From NCBI RefSeq assembly GCF_004011155.1, contig NZ_RJWG01000001.1, positions 1 to 64,000 on the forward strand: DNA of 64,000 nucleotides. Direction: 5' to 3'. Within the stretch, counting starts at the first letter, position 1; every line of letters begins with the position of its first letter. Source of the stretch: Clostridium prolinivorans. GTDB lineage: Bacteria > Bacillota > Clostridia > Clostridiales > Clostridiaceae. Below, piece after piece: positions 1 to 9,999 of the stretch. The notes below the pieces were generated by a model, which saw only the letters and a list, made by a program, of their open reading frames with translations, ran no database searches and had not been told where the DNA came from. A program made the translations under genes and the position numbers.

Positions 1-317
1 ATATTATTACACAAAAACATTTTTATTAATGATTATAATATTGATATTTATAATGATAATACAAATTTTAAACACTATAAAGTGTTTAATGGAAATTAAT
101 TTACAATATATTTGAATATATTATAATATTTTTTCAAATATATAGAAACTATATTGTTTTGATGGAATTTTTTAAATAATATAAAAATTTCAGTATAAAT
201 GTGATATAATGTTATTAGATAATTCACAACTTATATTAAATAATGTAATTACTTAATAGGATTTTATAAAAATAAAAAGTAATATGCTTAAATTATTTTT
301 TTAATATATTAGGAGGG
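1..317. other. AT-rich non-coding leader
   Basis: No gene is recognisable in this stretch. It is almost pure A/T with scattered TATAAT-like boxes (for example near 203-210) that could serve as a promoter for the HNH gene downstream. No repeat or RNA was recognised. Confidence 0.5.
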
Positions 318-323
318 GTGTTA

Positions 324-722
324 TTGTATAAGTGTGAAATATGCGGCAGGCAGGCTGACATTCACCACATTGTTCATAAAAATGAAGGGGGACTAGATTT
401 TTTTTTAAATTATAAGTATTTGTGCCCAGAACATCATAGAGGCAAAGAAGGACCCCATAGAAATCATAAAACAGATATAGAATATAAGCTTGAAATGCAG
501 GATAAGCTTAACAATATATTATATAAAGATTTTTATAATAAAGAAGAGCTTATTGATATTTTAAATCTTAATAAAACTAAGGCTAAAAAATTTTTTAAAG
601 AATTAAAAATTTATAAAGAAGGTTATAAAAAACAAGATATAATATACAGACTTATGGGAAATAAAAAATATAATGAATATATGTTGGAAAATTTTTATGA
701 TATTATGGTTATGTCTGTATAA
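324..722 (+). CDS. HNH endonuclease family protein
   Basis: Small (132 aa) protein with an HNH/zinc-finger nuclease core near the N-terminus: CEIC, then IHHI, then LCPEHH followed by a histidine-rich stretch. These give the paired cysteines and the histidines expected for a beta-beta-alpha-metal nuclease. The C-terminal half is lysine-rich and probably helical. I favour the TTG at 324 because AGGAGGGG at 311-318 is then about 7 nt upstream; the GTG at 318 lies inside that ribosome site. Single-gene unit closed by a strong terminator. Related short HNH proteins are common in clostridial chromosomes; the cellular substrate cannot be inferred. Confidence 0.75.
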   Translation: MYKCEICGRQADIHHIVHKNEGGLDFFLNYKYLCPEHHRGKEGPHRNHKTDIEYKLEMQDKLNNILYKDFYNKEELIDILNLNKTKAKKFFKELKIYKEGYKKQDIIYRLMGNKKYNEYMLENFYDIMVMSV

Positions 723-773
723 AAGGTGCTGTTGCAACATAGAAATTAGTTTGCAACAGCACCTTTATTTTTT
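722..773 (+). terminator. Rho-independent terminator of the HNH gene
   Basis: A 16-bp inverted repeat (AAAGGTGCTGTTGCAA and its complement) encloses a 12-nt loop and is followed by a T-rich tract. Confidence 0.9.
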
Positions 774-973
774 ATAATTTTTATATGTAATTTAAAAATT
801 GAATAATTTTTTAAATATTTTAAATAAATTTTCTCTTTTGGAAATCTTTAAAGAGTATTAAAGATTTTTAAAATGCAACAATATTAATGAGAAATTTTTA
901 TTAAATATTTAAGCTTTTAAATATATAAAAATTTTTTATTATATGTCTTTTTAATCCAAGGGAGGTTATTCTT

Positions 974-1366
974 ATGAATAATAAAAAAGATAAACAAGTA
1001 AGCCAAAAAATTAAGCAGTGTGAAAACGAAAGAAGGGTAGATGATCTTATAAATTTAGTTGAAAATAAAACAAGAACTGAAAGACATTTGGAAGAACATT
1101 CAGATATAGGAGATCCAGATAGACTTCATCATGTATATGAAGTACAAAATGCAAGAGAAGAACAAATTCAAAATCTTAAAAGTGCAATAGTATATGGAGA
1201 TAATACTAAAAATTCTACAGAGGATCAGTTAGAAAATTTAAAGAAAAACTATACATTTGCTAAAGGATATATAGAGCATAATGCAGATCATATGGAGTCA
1301 AAAGCACTTGAAAATTTAAATGAAAAACAAGAGAATAGAAAAGATCAAATGGATATATTACAATAA
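974..1366 (+). CDS. Conserved-looking hypothetical protein, highly charged and helical
   Basis: Protein of 130 aa, rich in E, K, N, Q and R, with no signal peptide or membrane segment. It looks like a continuous amphipathic helix or coiled coil; EHSDIGDPDRLHHVYEVQNAR in the middle is the most distinctive stretch. Strong ribosome site GGGAGG at 960-965, ATG start, and its own terminator 45 nt downstream, so it is a real single-gene unit. I do not recognise the family; small charged proteins of this kind occur in spore-formers, but nothing here shows a spore role. Confidence 0.6.
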   Translation: MNNKKDKQVSQKIKQCENERRVDDLINLVENKTRTERHLEEHSDIGDPDRLHHVYEVQNAREEQIQNLKSAIVYGDNTKNSTEDQLENLKKNYTFAKGYIEHNADHMESKALENLNEKQENRKDQMDILQ

Positions 1367-1410
1367 ATTATAAATATTTGAGATTGATTATTATTTAAAT
1401 TATATATAAT

Positions 1411-1453
1411 ATAGTCCTTATCAAAACAAAAATGATAAGGACTATATTTTTTT
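1411..1453 (+). terminator. Rho-independent terminator
   Basis: ATAGTCCTTATCA pairs perfectly with TGATAAGGACTAT across a short A-rich loop, followed by a run of T. Confidence 0.9.
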
Positions 1454-1689
1454 AAAAATTAATCGGCAACTTTATTAGTAAAGAAAGCATCATATAATCT
1501 AAATTAGACGTAAGTATAGAATTTAATGAGAAAAAGTTATTGTTTAAGTTTTAATGCTTTATTTTTTAAAATTTATAAGTAATAAAAAATTAAAAGTATA
1601 AATAAAATATTAATAATAATTTATATTACTGGAAAAAAATTATTATCTATGTTATAATATAAAAAAACGAAATGAAAGGGGATAATTAC

Positions 1690-1869
1690 ATGGACGTAAA
1701 AGAAATTGTATTAGATACTTTGAAAAAATCATCTAAACCGCTTAAAGCAGGGGAAATTGCTCAAGCAGCAGGTTTAGATAAAGCTTTAGTAGACAAAGCT
1801 ATTAAAGAGCTAAAAAAAGAAGAAAAAATTAATTCTCCTAAAAGATGTTTTTATTGTGCAGTTAATTAA
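1690..1869 (+). CDS. Small winged-helix DNA-binding protein
   Basis: A 59-aa protein that is almost entirely one winged helix-turn-helix: helix 1 VKEIVLDTLKKS, then AGEIAQAAGLDKALVDKAIKEL for the recognition helices, then a short wing ending in CFYCAVN. The ATG at 1690 is chosen because AAAGGGGA at 1676-1683 sits at proper spacing; the ATG at 1672 would precede that site. A TATAAT-like box lies near 1652-1657. Probably a transcriptional regulator of unknown target, resembling short MarR/LexA-type wHTH proteins of clostridia. Confidence 0.7.
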   Translation: MDVKEIVLDTLKKSSKPLKAGEIAQAAGLDKALVDKAIKELKKEEKINSPKRCFYCAVN

Positions 1870-1987
1870 ATTTTTTAATATAATATTTAAGATAAAGATT
1901 TATAATAAAATAAGTTATGCATAGTTTGTATTAAATAAAAAACAAAATATATATAATAAGCATTGAATAAAGTTTAAAAGTTCTTTT

Positions 1988-2076
1988 GCAAAAAATAGCC
2001 GCAAATTATAGTGATTTTATTTATTTAAACATTGATAAAGTTTAAATAAAACACTTGATTTGCGGCTATTTTTTGC
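1988..2076. terminator. Long bidirectional hairpin between convergent genes
   Basis: A perfect 19-bp outer inverted repeat (1988-2006 with 2058-2076, centred on AATAGCCGCAAAT) encloses a second inverted repeat (TTTATTTAAAC with GTTTAAATAAA). The outer arms carry A/T runs that would give U tracts on either strand, so it can terminate both the small wHTH gene and the convergent penicillin-binding protein gene. Confidence 0.75.
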
Positions 2077-2144
2077 TTGCATATTATTTATAAACAGATA
2101 TATATTTTATTATTAATTACAAATAAAATTAGGTAAGTATTATT

Positions 2145-3944
2145 TTAATCTAAAACTTTAGGGTTTATTGTTATATAATTAAAAATATTTGTAAAAAGTT
2201 CTTTAGCTACAGGTGCCGCTACTTGAGCAGCATAATAATTAGAAGGATTTGGTTCATCTACTGTTACAATTAAAGTAATTTTTGGATCTTCAAAAGGTGC
2301 CATACCTACAAAAGAAGATATATATGCTTTATTTTTATATTTTCCATTTTGAACCTTTTGGGCCGTACCAGTTTTACCTGCAATATTTAAATCTTCTACA
2401 AAAGCATTGGAGCCTCCTCCTTCAGAAACAACTTTTTCTAAATATCTTCTTAAATTTGTTGCTATCTTACTATCTAATACTTCACGTTTATTAAAATTAT
2501 TAAATCCTTTTTCTAATACAATATTATCATTTTCATCATAACTTACTATGTTTTTCATTACATGAGGAGTAATTAAAGTGCCGCCATTTGCTATTGCGTT
2601 AAAAGCAGCCATATATTGAACTTGAGTTACAGCTATTCCCTGACCATAAGAGATTGTTGCTAATTCAACATCATTTATATCATTTGGAGTTTTTACTATT
2701 CCAGAAGATTCTCCAGGTAAATCAATTCCTGTTTTTTCGCCAAAACCTAATTTGCGAGTGAAATTATATAAATTTTCTTTACCTAATTTTTTCCCTACTT
2801 CAATGAATCCAACATTACAAGAATTTTTTATAATATCTATAAAATTTTGTTTTCCATGTCCTGTTTTTTTGGCACAAAATAATTCGTGACCAGCAACATT
2901 TGTACTTCCATTACATATAAATTCATCATTTTCTTTACTCGTACCATATTCTAATGCAGCTGCAGCTGTTACAGCTTTAAAAATAGAACCTGGTTCAAAT
3001 GAATATTCAACGGAATTATTTCTCCATATATTTTGTAGTTCTTCTGAAGTTTTTCCATTGGCATAAGGATTATTTAAATTAAAATCGGGTTTATTTACCA
3101 TAGCTAATATTTCACCATTTTTAGGATTCATAACCATGATTGATACACCAAGAGCTTTGTTTTGTGTCATAGCTTTAGAAGCTGCTTTTTCAGCATAATC
3201 TTGTATAACTTCATCTATAGTAAGCATAACACTTTTGCCGTCAACAGGCTTTGTATAACGGGAGTTTTCAAAAAAAAGCTGGTTGCTTTTACTATCCCTT
3301 TCATAAATAATTCTTCCAGGTTCTCCGGATAATTCTTTATTATAAGTTTGTTCTACACCAGTACCCTGTCCATTTTCATTTATAATACCTATAACATGAG
3401 AAAGAAAATTCCCTCGAGGATAATATCTTTTAGTATCTGAAGATACTAAAATACCAAAAACTTTAAGTGCTTTTATTTTATCAGCTTGAGCTTTTTCTAC
3501 TTTCCTTTTTAATGGTGCCCAGCTTGCAGGAAGACCATTGTCTAATGTTTTATTAAAAGCTTTAAGTACTTCTTCTTTACTTATATTTAATATAGAAGCT
3601 AATTTTTCTGCTAAATCATCATATGCCTTTTGAACTTCTTCTTCTGACATTTCTGGTTTTTTTAAAGTTTGTTTTAAAGCTAATAAATCTAAATCTACTC
3701 TATACACATCAGCACTTATTGCAAGTTCATGACCATTTCTATCTAATATATTTCCTCTTTTAGCTTCTAAAACTATATCGCTTGTCCATTGATTAGCTGC
3801 AACTTGCATTATTTTTTCAGGTGTAAAAACCATTAAGTAAAATAATCTTATAAATAACAATAAAAATATAAATACTAAGAAAAAATAAGTAAATTTCAGC
3901 CTTTTTTTTCGACTAATTTTAATAGAAAATTTTTTTGCAGCCAA
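2145..3944 (-). CDS. Class B penicillin-binding protein (FtsI/SpoVD-like transpeptidase)
   Basis: Membrane-anchored D,D-transpeptidase that cross-links peptidoglycan outside the membrane. The 599-aa protein has a short basic N-terminus, one membrane helix (about residues 15-37), a dimerisation domain with RGNILDRNG, and a transpeptidase domain with all three active-site motifs: SxxK in EPGSIFKAV, SxN in NSCNVG and KTG in AGKTGTAQ. No C-terminal PASTA repeats are seen, unlike typical SpoVD. TTG start at 3944 with GAAGGG upstream. It is transcribed alone and convergent with the small wHTH gene. Whether it serves division, elongation or sporulation cannot be decided from sequence. Confidence 0.9.
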   Translation of the reverse strand: MAAKKFSIKISRKKRLKFTYFFLVFIFLLLFIRLFYLMVFTPEKIMQVAANQWTSDIVLEAKRGNILDRNGHELAISADVYRVDLDLLALKQTLKKPEMSEEEVQKAYDDLAEKLASILNISKEEVLKAFNKTLDNGLPASWAPLKRKVEKAQADKIKALKVFGILVSSDTKRYYPRGNFLSHVIGIINENGQGTGVEQTYNKELSGEPGRIIYERDSKSNQLFFENSRYTKPVDGKSVMLTIDEVIQDYAEKAASKAMTQNKALGVSIMVMNPKNGEILAMVNKPDFNLNNPYANGKTSEELQNIWRNNSVEYSFEPGSIFKAVTAAAALEYGTSKENDEFICNGSTNVAGHELFCAKKTGHGKQNFIDIIKNSCNVGFIEVGKKLGKENLYNFTRKLGFGEKTGIDLPGESSGIVKTPNDINDVELATISYGQGIAVTQVQYMAAFNAIANGGTLITPHVMKNIVSYDENDNIVLEKGFNNFNKREVLDSKIATNLRRYLEKVVSEGGGSNAFVEDLNIAGKTGTAQKVQNGKYKNKAYISSFVGMAPFEDPKITLIVTVDEPNPSNYYAAQVAAPVAKELFTNIFNYITINPKVLD

Positions 3945-3988
3945 AGTATTCCCTTCTTTCGTAAAATTTGCATCAGAAATATTATAAC

Positions 3989-4027
3989 AAAAAAAGCACT
4001 TTTAAAATATATATAAGTGCTTTTTTA
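3989..4027 (-). terminator. Terminator after zwf
   Basis: AAAAAGCACTT pairs with AAGTGCTTTTT around an AT-rich loop. It lies just past the zwf stop codon (minus strand) and before the penicillin-binding protein start. Confidence 0.8.
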
Positions 4028-4057
4028 TTATTATTTATATAAATATAAAATTAAAAT

Positions 4058-5533
4058 TTATATATTCCACCAATGATGATTTTCTTTTAAAAGAAGTTCT
4101 TCTGCTTTTTGAGGACCTAAACTACCACTTTCATAATAATAAAGAGTTTCATTATTATTTTTCCAATAATCAGAAATAATATCAACGAATTTCCAGGAAT
4201 ATTCCACTTCGTCCCAGCTGGTAAATAATGTACTATCACCATTCATTGCATCATATAAAAGTCTTTCATATGCTTCAGGGGTATTTATTCCAAATTGACA
4301 ATTCTGACAAAAATCCATTTGTACTGGTATAATAATATTTTCAGTTCCTGGTTTTTTTGTGTTGAATTGAAAAAATATACCTTCCATAGGTTGAACTCTT
4401 ATAACTAATAAATTAGGTAATATTTCATCTGAACTTTTGCCATATAAAACTTTGGGCATAGATTTAAATTGAATAACAATTTCAGTAGATTTATTTTTCA
4501 TTCTTTTCCCTGTTCTTATATAAAAAGGTACTCCTGCCCATCTAAAATTTTCTACATGAAGTTTTAAAGCTACAAAAGTTTCTGTGTTTGAAACAGGGGA
4601 AACCTTATCTTCTTCTCTATATGATAAAACCTCTTTATTATCTACAATTCCTCTTATATATTGTCCACGTATAATATCTTTACTTATTTTTTCGGGTGTA
4701 ATTTTTTCTAATGAACGAAGTATTTTAACTTTTTCATCTTTGATTGAAGAAGAAGTTAAATTTATTGGTGGTTCCATAGCACATAATGTTAAAAGCTGTA
4801 ACATATGATTTTGAACCATATCTTTTAAAGCTCCGGCTTCATCGTAGTATCCACCTCTATTTTCTACACCTACTGTTTCACTTGAAGATATTTGTATGTT
4901 ATCTATATATTTATTATTCCAAAGGGGTTCAAATATAGAATTTGCAAATCTTAATACCATAAGACTTTGTATCATTTCTTTACCTAAATAGTGATCAATT
5001 CTATAAATATTTTCTTCACTAAAAACTTCTGTAATTTTACGATTTAATTTACGTGCTGAAGATAAATCCCGTCCAAAAGGTTTTTCTATGATAAGTCTTT
5101 GAAAAGATGAAGTGTTTTTTACTAAACCCTCTTTGTGAAGATTATCTGTTATTAAATCAAAGTACTCTGGAGCAACAGCTAAATAAAATATTCTATTTCC
5201 AGAGGTTTTATATTTTTTATCCAGTTCTTCTAAGAAAGTCTTAAGTTCAGAATAACCTTTTATATCATTAAAATTAAAATTTTTATAAAAAAGTCTTTTA
5301 GAAATATCGTCCCAGTGGATATCTTCAATTATATATTTAGAATATTTTTTTAATGAAAGATATATTTGCTCTCTATATTCTTCGCTACTTAAATTTTTTC
5401 TTCCTATAGATACAATAGCAAAATTATCTGGAAGATTTTGGCTCCGTTTAAGATTATATATAGCAGGGAGAAGTTTTCTATGTGTTAAATCTCCAGTACC
5501 TCCAAAAATAACCAGTATACATGATGTGTCCAA
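4058..5533 (-). CDS. zwf: Glucose-6-phosphate 1-dehydrogenase
   Basis: Oxidises glucose 6-phosphate to 6-phosphogluconolactone, the first step of the oxidative pentose phosphate pathway, in the cytoplasm. The protein starts with the nucleotide-binding FGGTGDLTHRKL and carries the substrate/active-site signature RIDHYLGKE plus the usual C-terminal domain; about 491 aa fits the family. I choose the TTG at 5533 because AGAAGGTG lies just upstream; a TTG at 5560 would add nine residues not typical of the family. It follows gnd on the same strand with a gap of about 29 nt, so the two form an operon making NADPH and pentoses. Confidence 0.93.
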   Translation of the reverse strand: MDTSCILVIFGGTGDLTHRKLLPAIYNLKRSQNLPDNFAIVSIGRKNLSSEEYREQIYLSLKKYSKYIIEDIHWDDISKRLFYKNFNFNDIKGYSELKTFLEELDKKYKTSGNRIFYLAVAPEYFDLITDNLHKEGLVKNTSSFQRLIIEKPFGRDLSSARKLNRKITEVFSEENIYRIDHYLGKEMIQSLMVLRFANSIFEPLWNNKYIDNIQISSSETVGVENRGGYYDEAGALKDMVQNHMLQLLTLCAMEPPINLTSSSIKDEKVKILRSLEKITPEKISKDIIRGQYIRGIVDNKEVLSYREEDKVSPVSNTETFVALKLHVENFRWAGVPFYIRTGKRMKNKSTEIVIQFKSMPKVLYGKSSDEILPNLLVIRVQPMEGIFFQFNTKKPGTENIIIPVQMDFCQNCQFGINTPEAYERLLYDAMNGDSTLFTSWDEVEYSWKFVDIISDYWKNNNETLYYYESGSLGPQKAEELLLKENHHWWNI

Positions 5534-5562
5534 AATATCACCTTCTTTCAAAATTCGCAAAA

Positions 5563-6459
5563 TTATTTTTTGGCTACAGCATGGCCTCCAAATTCATTTC
5601 TTAAAGCGGCTACTACTTTACCAGAAAAAGTATCTTCCATTTCAGAACGATATCTATAAAGTAAAGAAGAAGTAATTACTGGTGCTGGAACTTTAAGACT
5701 TAAAGCTTCTTGAACAGTCCAAAGCCCTTCGCCTGAAGAGTATATTATGCCTTTAATATTGTCTAAATTGTCATCTTTTTTAAAAGCATTTTCGGCAAGT
5801 TCCATAAGCCAGCTTCTAATTACAGAACCATTATTCCAAACTCTTGCAACTTCTTTATAGTTTAAATCAAATTGGCTTTTTTGAAGAATTTCAAAACCTT
5901 CACCTATAGCTTGCATCATTCCATATTCTATACCATTGTGAACCATTTTTACAAAATGTCCTGAACCATTTTTGCCTGTATGCAAATACCCATTATCTAC
6001 ACTTATATCTTTTATTAAAGGCTCTATATATTCAAATACTTCATCTTCAGCACCAATCATAGTGCAGGCTCCATTTCTTGCTCCGCTTATTCCTCCGCTT
6101 GTTCCAACATCTACAAAATCTATATTTTTGGATTTTAGATACGTATATCGTCTTAAAGTATCTTTATAAAATGAATTGCCTCCATCGATTATTATATCTT
6201 TTTCATTAAGTAGAGGTAAAAGTTTTTCAATTATTTCATCAACAACTTCTCCAGCAGGAACCATAAGCCAAATTATTCTTCTTCCATTAATATTATTTAT
6301 TAATTCTTCTATAGTATAAGCAGGTATTAAATTTTCTTTAGAAGCTTCATCAATTTTTTGAGAACTCCTATTATATACGACAACCTCGTGACCATGATCT
6401 CTTGCATTTAATGCAAGATTAAAACCCATTTTTCCAAGACCAATTAATCCAAATCTCAT
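5563..6459 (-). CDS. gnd: 6-phosphogluconate dehydrogenase, short (YqeC/GndA-like) form
   Basis: Decarboxylating oxidation of 6-phosphogluconate to ribulose 5-phosphate. The N-terminal Rossmann motif is GLIGLGKMGFNLA, followed by IIDGGNSFYKDT and the substrate-binding stretch DVGTSGGISGARNGAC; the catalytic lysine is in HFVKMVHNGIEYG. At 298 aa it belongs to the short class, about two-thirds the length of the classical enzyme, whose members are often NAD-linked. First gene of the gnd-zwf pair; the promoter must lie in the divergent 6460-6746 region. Cofactor preference is inferred from family class only. Confidence 0.92.
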   Translation of the reverse strand: MRFGLIGLGKMGFNLALNARDHGHEVVVYNRSSQKIDEASKENLIPAYTIEELINNINGRRIIWLMVPAGEVVDEIIEKLLPLLNEKDIIIDGGNSFYKDTLRRYTYLKSKNIDFVDVGTSGGISGARNGACTMIGAEDEVFEYIEPLIKDISVDNGYLHTGKNGSGHFVKMVHNGIEYGMMQAIGEGFEILQKSQFDLNYKEVARVWNNGSVIRSWLMELAENAFKKDDNLDNIKGIIYSSGEGLWTVQEALSLKVPAPVITSSLLYRYRSEMEDTFSGKVVAALRNEFGGHAVAKK

Positions 6460-6746
6460 AATTTAATAAAATCCTCCTTGAGAATATTTATATTATAGTT
6501 TCCAATATTAATATTATAAATACCTATAATTATAATATATAATATTATATAATAATTATTATTTCATGTATATAGTTAATTAATAAAAATTATTAATATA
6601 ATTTTATTATTAATATATTAAAAATAAAACATAAATAATAAAAATAAATAATAAAAATAAATAATATGATTTATTATATAGTTTTGATATAATAAAGTTA
6701 ATTTACAAAAATAAGTACATTTTTAAATTTGGCGGGGTGAAGTATT

Positions 6747-7559
6747 GTGAAAAGAATATTAAAAATGATGGGACTTATACTTTCATATTTAGGAACATAT
6801 ATGATAATGCAATTTATTGCGGGATATATTATTTTAATAGCTTTAATATTTAAGCAGGTTTTATATACGAAAAGTTTTCAATTGCAATCTAGTGATATTG
6901 AAAATTTAATTTCTCAAAATACAAGTAAAATTATACTTATTTCTATAATATTGAGTTTAATTGTTTATATTCTTATATTTTCTTTAGAAAAGAAAAATAT
7001 TTTTAAAGAATGCAAATTTAAGATTATAAGCATAAAAAAGATAGCCGCTATAGCTTTATTAGGATTTGGAGTTAATATGATTATTGATGGAATTTTAAAT
7101 TTTGTTCCTGTTGATACCTGGTTTCCTTCTCATAACCAGGTTATAAATTCTATAATGGGAGGGAATAATTTCATTTTAACATTTTTAACTGTTGGTATTT
7201 TTGTGCCGATTTTTGAAGAAATTTTAATGAGAGGCTTAGTTTTCAATGAACTTAGAAGAAATATGAATTTAAACTTAGCAATTATACTTCAAGCTCTTAT
7301 ATTTGGTATATATCATTTTAATATGCTTCAATTTATATATGCTTCAATTTTAGGAATATTTTTAGGTATTGCTTATGTTTGGACTGATTCTTTATGGGCA
7401 TCAATTTTAATACACATGATTTTTAACAGCTCTAGTTTAATTATGAGTAAGCTTCTTATTAATGTAAATATTTTAGTTTATATGTTAATTGGAATTTTAG
7501 TATTTTTTATAGGGCTTAAGCACCTATATAGATTAACTCATGTAAATCAGTATAATTAA
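6747..7559 (+). CDS. CPBP family intramembrane metalloprotease
   Basis: Integral membrane protein (270 aa, about seven to eight hydrophobic segments) of the CAAX-prenyl-protease/bacteriocin-processing family. The diagnostic motifs are present: EExxxR in EEILMRG with following FNELRR, the FGIYHFN histidine, and the C-terminal HMIFNSS. These residues are proposed to coordinate metal in the membrane. GTG start with GGCGGGGTGA upstream. Stands alone, divergent from gnd, and ends at a terminator. Substrate unknown; no bacteriocin gene is adjacent. Confidence 0.88.
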   Translation: MKRILKMMGLILSYLGTYMIMQFIAGYIILIALIFKQVLYTKSFQLQSSDIENLISQNTSKIILISIILSLIVYILIFSLEKKNIFKECKFKIISIKKIAAIALLGFGVNMIIDGILNFVPVDTWFPSHNQVINSIMGGNNFILTFLTVGIFVPIFEEILMRGLVFNELRRNMNLNLAIILQALIFGIYHFNMLQFIYASILGIFLGIAYVWTDSLWASILIHMIFNSSSLIMSKLLINVNILVYMLIGILVFFIGLKHLYRLTHVNQYN

Positions 7560-7560
7560 T

Positions 7561-7603
7561 AAAAAAACTAAAACTTATAAAATTTATAGGTTTTAGTTTT
7601 TTT
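7561..7603 (+). terminator. Terminator of the CPBP gene
   Basis: AAAAAACTAAAACTTATAAA pairs with its near-complement ending TTTTAGTTTTTTT; the U tract follows directly. Confidence 0.85.
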
Positions 7604-7667
7604 ATGGATAAAATTAGATTTCCTTGGAAAGATAATAATAGAATGACAAGGAAAGTCTGGTGGTAAT

Positions 7668-8759
7668 TTGAATAAAAAATTTTTAAAATATAGTTTATCA
7701 GTAATAATAATTATGGGTATTTCCCTTTTTATAAGTATTAATAAAATACATAAAAATAGTAGTGCAAATGAATACACAAAAAATACAGAAAATACTAAAG
7801 CTAGTGTAGCTTCAAAAGATTCTAATTTAGAATCATCTTTAATGACATTAGAAGGAACATATTTTACACCTTGTTTAAATAAAGATGGAAATAAAATTTT
7901 ATATAGTTCTGGAGATGACATATATGAAATAGATTTAATAAAAAATAATGTCAAGCAGCTTACTAATTTAGGAAATTGTTATAATCCTGTATATTATGAA
8001 AAAGATAATAATATTATAGCATTTGCAAGGAATGATGGTATATACTTAATAAATATTACTGAGAACAGCATAAAAAAAATAATTAGTTCTAAGGAGCCTA
8101 ATATTTCTTTTGCAAAACCTAATTTTATGTCTAATGGGGATTTAATTTACTTTAAAACTAAACTTATTTCAAAAGAAGATGGAATGGGATTTATAGAAGA
8201 AAATCCCTCCATTAATATGATATCTAAAGATGGAAAAAATGATATGAAAATTACAGAAGGATATAATCCAGTACTTTTTAAAGATGGAAAAACTTTAATA
8301 TATGAAATGGGAGAAAATTTATATTTAATGAATTTACAAACTAAAGATAAAAAATTAATTGATAGTGGGAAATATGCTTCTTTTTCAAATGATGGTAAAT
8401 ATATAAGCTATACAAAATATGAAAAAGAAACAGTGCCATATGCAAATATAAAAGAAAAGAAAAATTTATTCGTAGATAAAGAATACTCAAATGTGTTTAT
8501 TGTTGAGACTAATAATACAAAAAATAAATTTAAACTTACTAAAGAAGAATTTGAAAATAAGGATAAAGAAATAGAAGAATGGGCTAAACAGACAAACAAC
8601 TTAAAAACGGAGCAGCATTTTTTAATTGTATCTAAAATTGCTTATTTTGATACTCTTTGGTCAAAAGATAATAAATCACTTTATATTTCTATATATAATT
8701 CAAGTAAAGGTTATTTTGAGCTTATAAAAGTACAGATTCCTGATTTATTAGCACGTTAA
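7668..8759 (+). CDS. Membrane-anchored beta-propeller (TolB-like) protein
   Basis: A 363-aa protein with an N-terminal hydrophobic anchor (about residues 9-24) and a low-complexity linker rich in N, T and S. The rest resembles a WD40/TolB-type propeller: repeated units such as NKDGNKILYSSGDDIYEIDL, NDGIYLINI, GKTLIYEMGENLYLMNL and NDGKYISYTKYEK, each a strand-turn-strand ending in a short hydrophobic strand. Probably exposed on the outer face of the membrane. TTG start after GGTGG. Function unknown; propellers of this type usually bind proteins or ligands. Confidence 0.7.
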   Translation: MNKKFLKYSLSVIIIMGISLFISINKIHKNSSANEYTKNTENTKASVASKDSNLESSLMTLEGTYFTPCLNKDGNKILYSSGDDIYEIDLIKNNVKQLTNLGNCYNPVYYEKDNNIIAFARNDGIYLINITENSIKKIISSKEPNISFAKPNFMSNGDLIYFKTKLISKEDGMGFIEENPSINMISKDGKNDMKITEGYNPVLFKDGKTLIYEMGENLYLMNLQTKDKKLIDSGKYASFSNDGKYISYTKYEKETVPYANIKEKKNLFVDKEYSNVFIVETNNTKNKFKLTKEEFENKDKEIEEWAKQTNNLKTEQHFLIVSKIAYFDTLWSKDNKSLYISIYNSSKGYFELIKVQIPDLLAR

Positions 8760-8773
8760 ACAAAAATATTTAT

Positions 8774-8810
8774 AAAAAAGCCCCATTCTTTTGCAGATGG
8801 GGTAAGTTTA
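8774..8810 (-). terminator. Terminator of the M42 peptidase gene
   Basis: On the minus strand CCCCAT/ATGGGG forms a stem around a 10-nt loop and is followed by CTTTTTTATA. It may also slow transcription from the convergent propeller gene. Confidence 0.85.
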
Positions 8811-9848
8811 CTATTCCATTGAGTATTTAATGACTAAATCCAAGGTGTTTATAATAGCATCCATATGAGTTCTTTCATAAGAATGTGAAGAAAATACTCC
8901 AGGTCCTATAAGTGCTGCTTTAATATCATACCCAGCTTTTAATGCAGCAGAAGCATCAGAACCATAAAAAGGATAAATATCTATTTTATAATTTATATTA
9001 TTTTTTATACAAGTTTGTATTAATTTTTTTCTTAATTCAAAATCATAAGGACCGGAAGAATCTTTAGCACATATACATACAGCATATTCTGAAGAATTTT
9101 GGTCAAGTCCAGGAGCTCCCATATCTACTGATATAAATTCTTTTGTATTTTCAGGAATTGAAGCAGCGGCACCATGTCCAACTTCTTCATAATTACTTAT
9201 AAAGAAATTTGTTGTATATGGAAGAAGAATATTATTTTCAGACAAATATTTTATAACATATAAAAGTATTGCAACACTAGCTTTATCATCTAAATGTCTG
9301 CTTTTTATAAATTGTTTTTCAGTTATAATAGTTCTTGTGTCAAAACTTATAAAATCACCTACATTTATTCCCAAGGCTTCAGTGTCTGATTTAGATGATA
9401 CTTTTTCATCTAAAATAATTTCCATGTTTTCAGGGACTTTTTTTATATCATAAGCTTCCTGACCACTTATATGCACAGATGGCTTTATATTATGTATAGT
9501 ACCAGTATAAGTTTTTCCATCTATAGTTTCTATTAAACAGTTTTCTCCATCAATAGATGACATTGTAAAACCACCTAAAGGGACTAGAGCTAAAGCACCG
9601 TTATTTTTAATTGATTTTACCATTGCACCTAAAGTATCTACATGAGCAGAAAAAGTTCTTTGATAATCATTGTTTTTACCTTTTAATGTAACTATTAAAG
9701 CTCCCTTATTAGTTAAACTGTAAGAAACATTCATAGAATTTAATTCTTTTTTTATGAAATTTATTATTGCATTTGTATTTCCTGTAGGACTTGGGATATT
9801 TAATAAATTTTCAAGAAAATATTTAATACTATTAAAATCATATTTCAT
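8811..9848 (-). CDS. M42 family metallopeptidase (glutamyl aminopeptidase-like)
   Basis: Cytoplasmic dinuclear-metal aminopeptidase of the M42 (PepA/FrvX-like) family, 345 aa. Metal and catalytic residues are visible in order: HVDTLG, RHLDDKA, the paired glutamates in NYEEVGHG, SVDMG, and the C-terminal ERTHMD histidine. Length and order fit active members. ATG start with GAGGTGGT upstream; monocistronic and divergent from the VanW gene. Some M42 members act as endoglucanases, but peptide trimming is the usual role. Confidence 0.9.
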   Translation of the reverse strand: MKYDFNSIKYFLENLLNIPSPTGNTNAIINFIKKELNSMNVSYSLTNKGALIVTLKGKNNDYQRTFSAHVDTLGAMVKSIKNNGALALVPLGGFTMSSIDGENCLIETIDGKTYTGTIHNIKPSVHISGQEAYDIKKVPENMEIILDEKVSSKSDTEALGINVGDFISFDTRTIITEKQFIKSRHLDDKASVAILLYVIKYLSENNILLPYTTNFFISNYEEVGHGAAASIPENTKEFISVDMGAPGLDQNSSEYAVCICAKDSSGPYDFELRKKLIQTCIKNNINYKIDIYPFYGSDASAALKAGYDIKAALIGPGVFSSHSYERTHMDAIINTLDLVIKYSME

Positions 9849-9999
9849 TATACCACCTCTTAAGTTATTTTAAGATTAATGTTAGCATAAATTCTAAAAA
9901 ATATAAACTAATTTAAAAAAAGAGTGATTAAATGTATTTAAATATATGAAATCAATATATTTTATAGTATAATATTTAAATAAGAAAGAAGGTGTATAT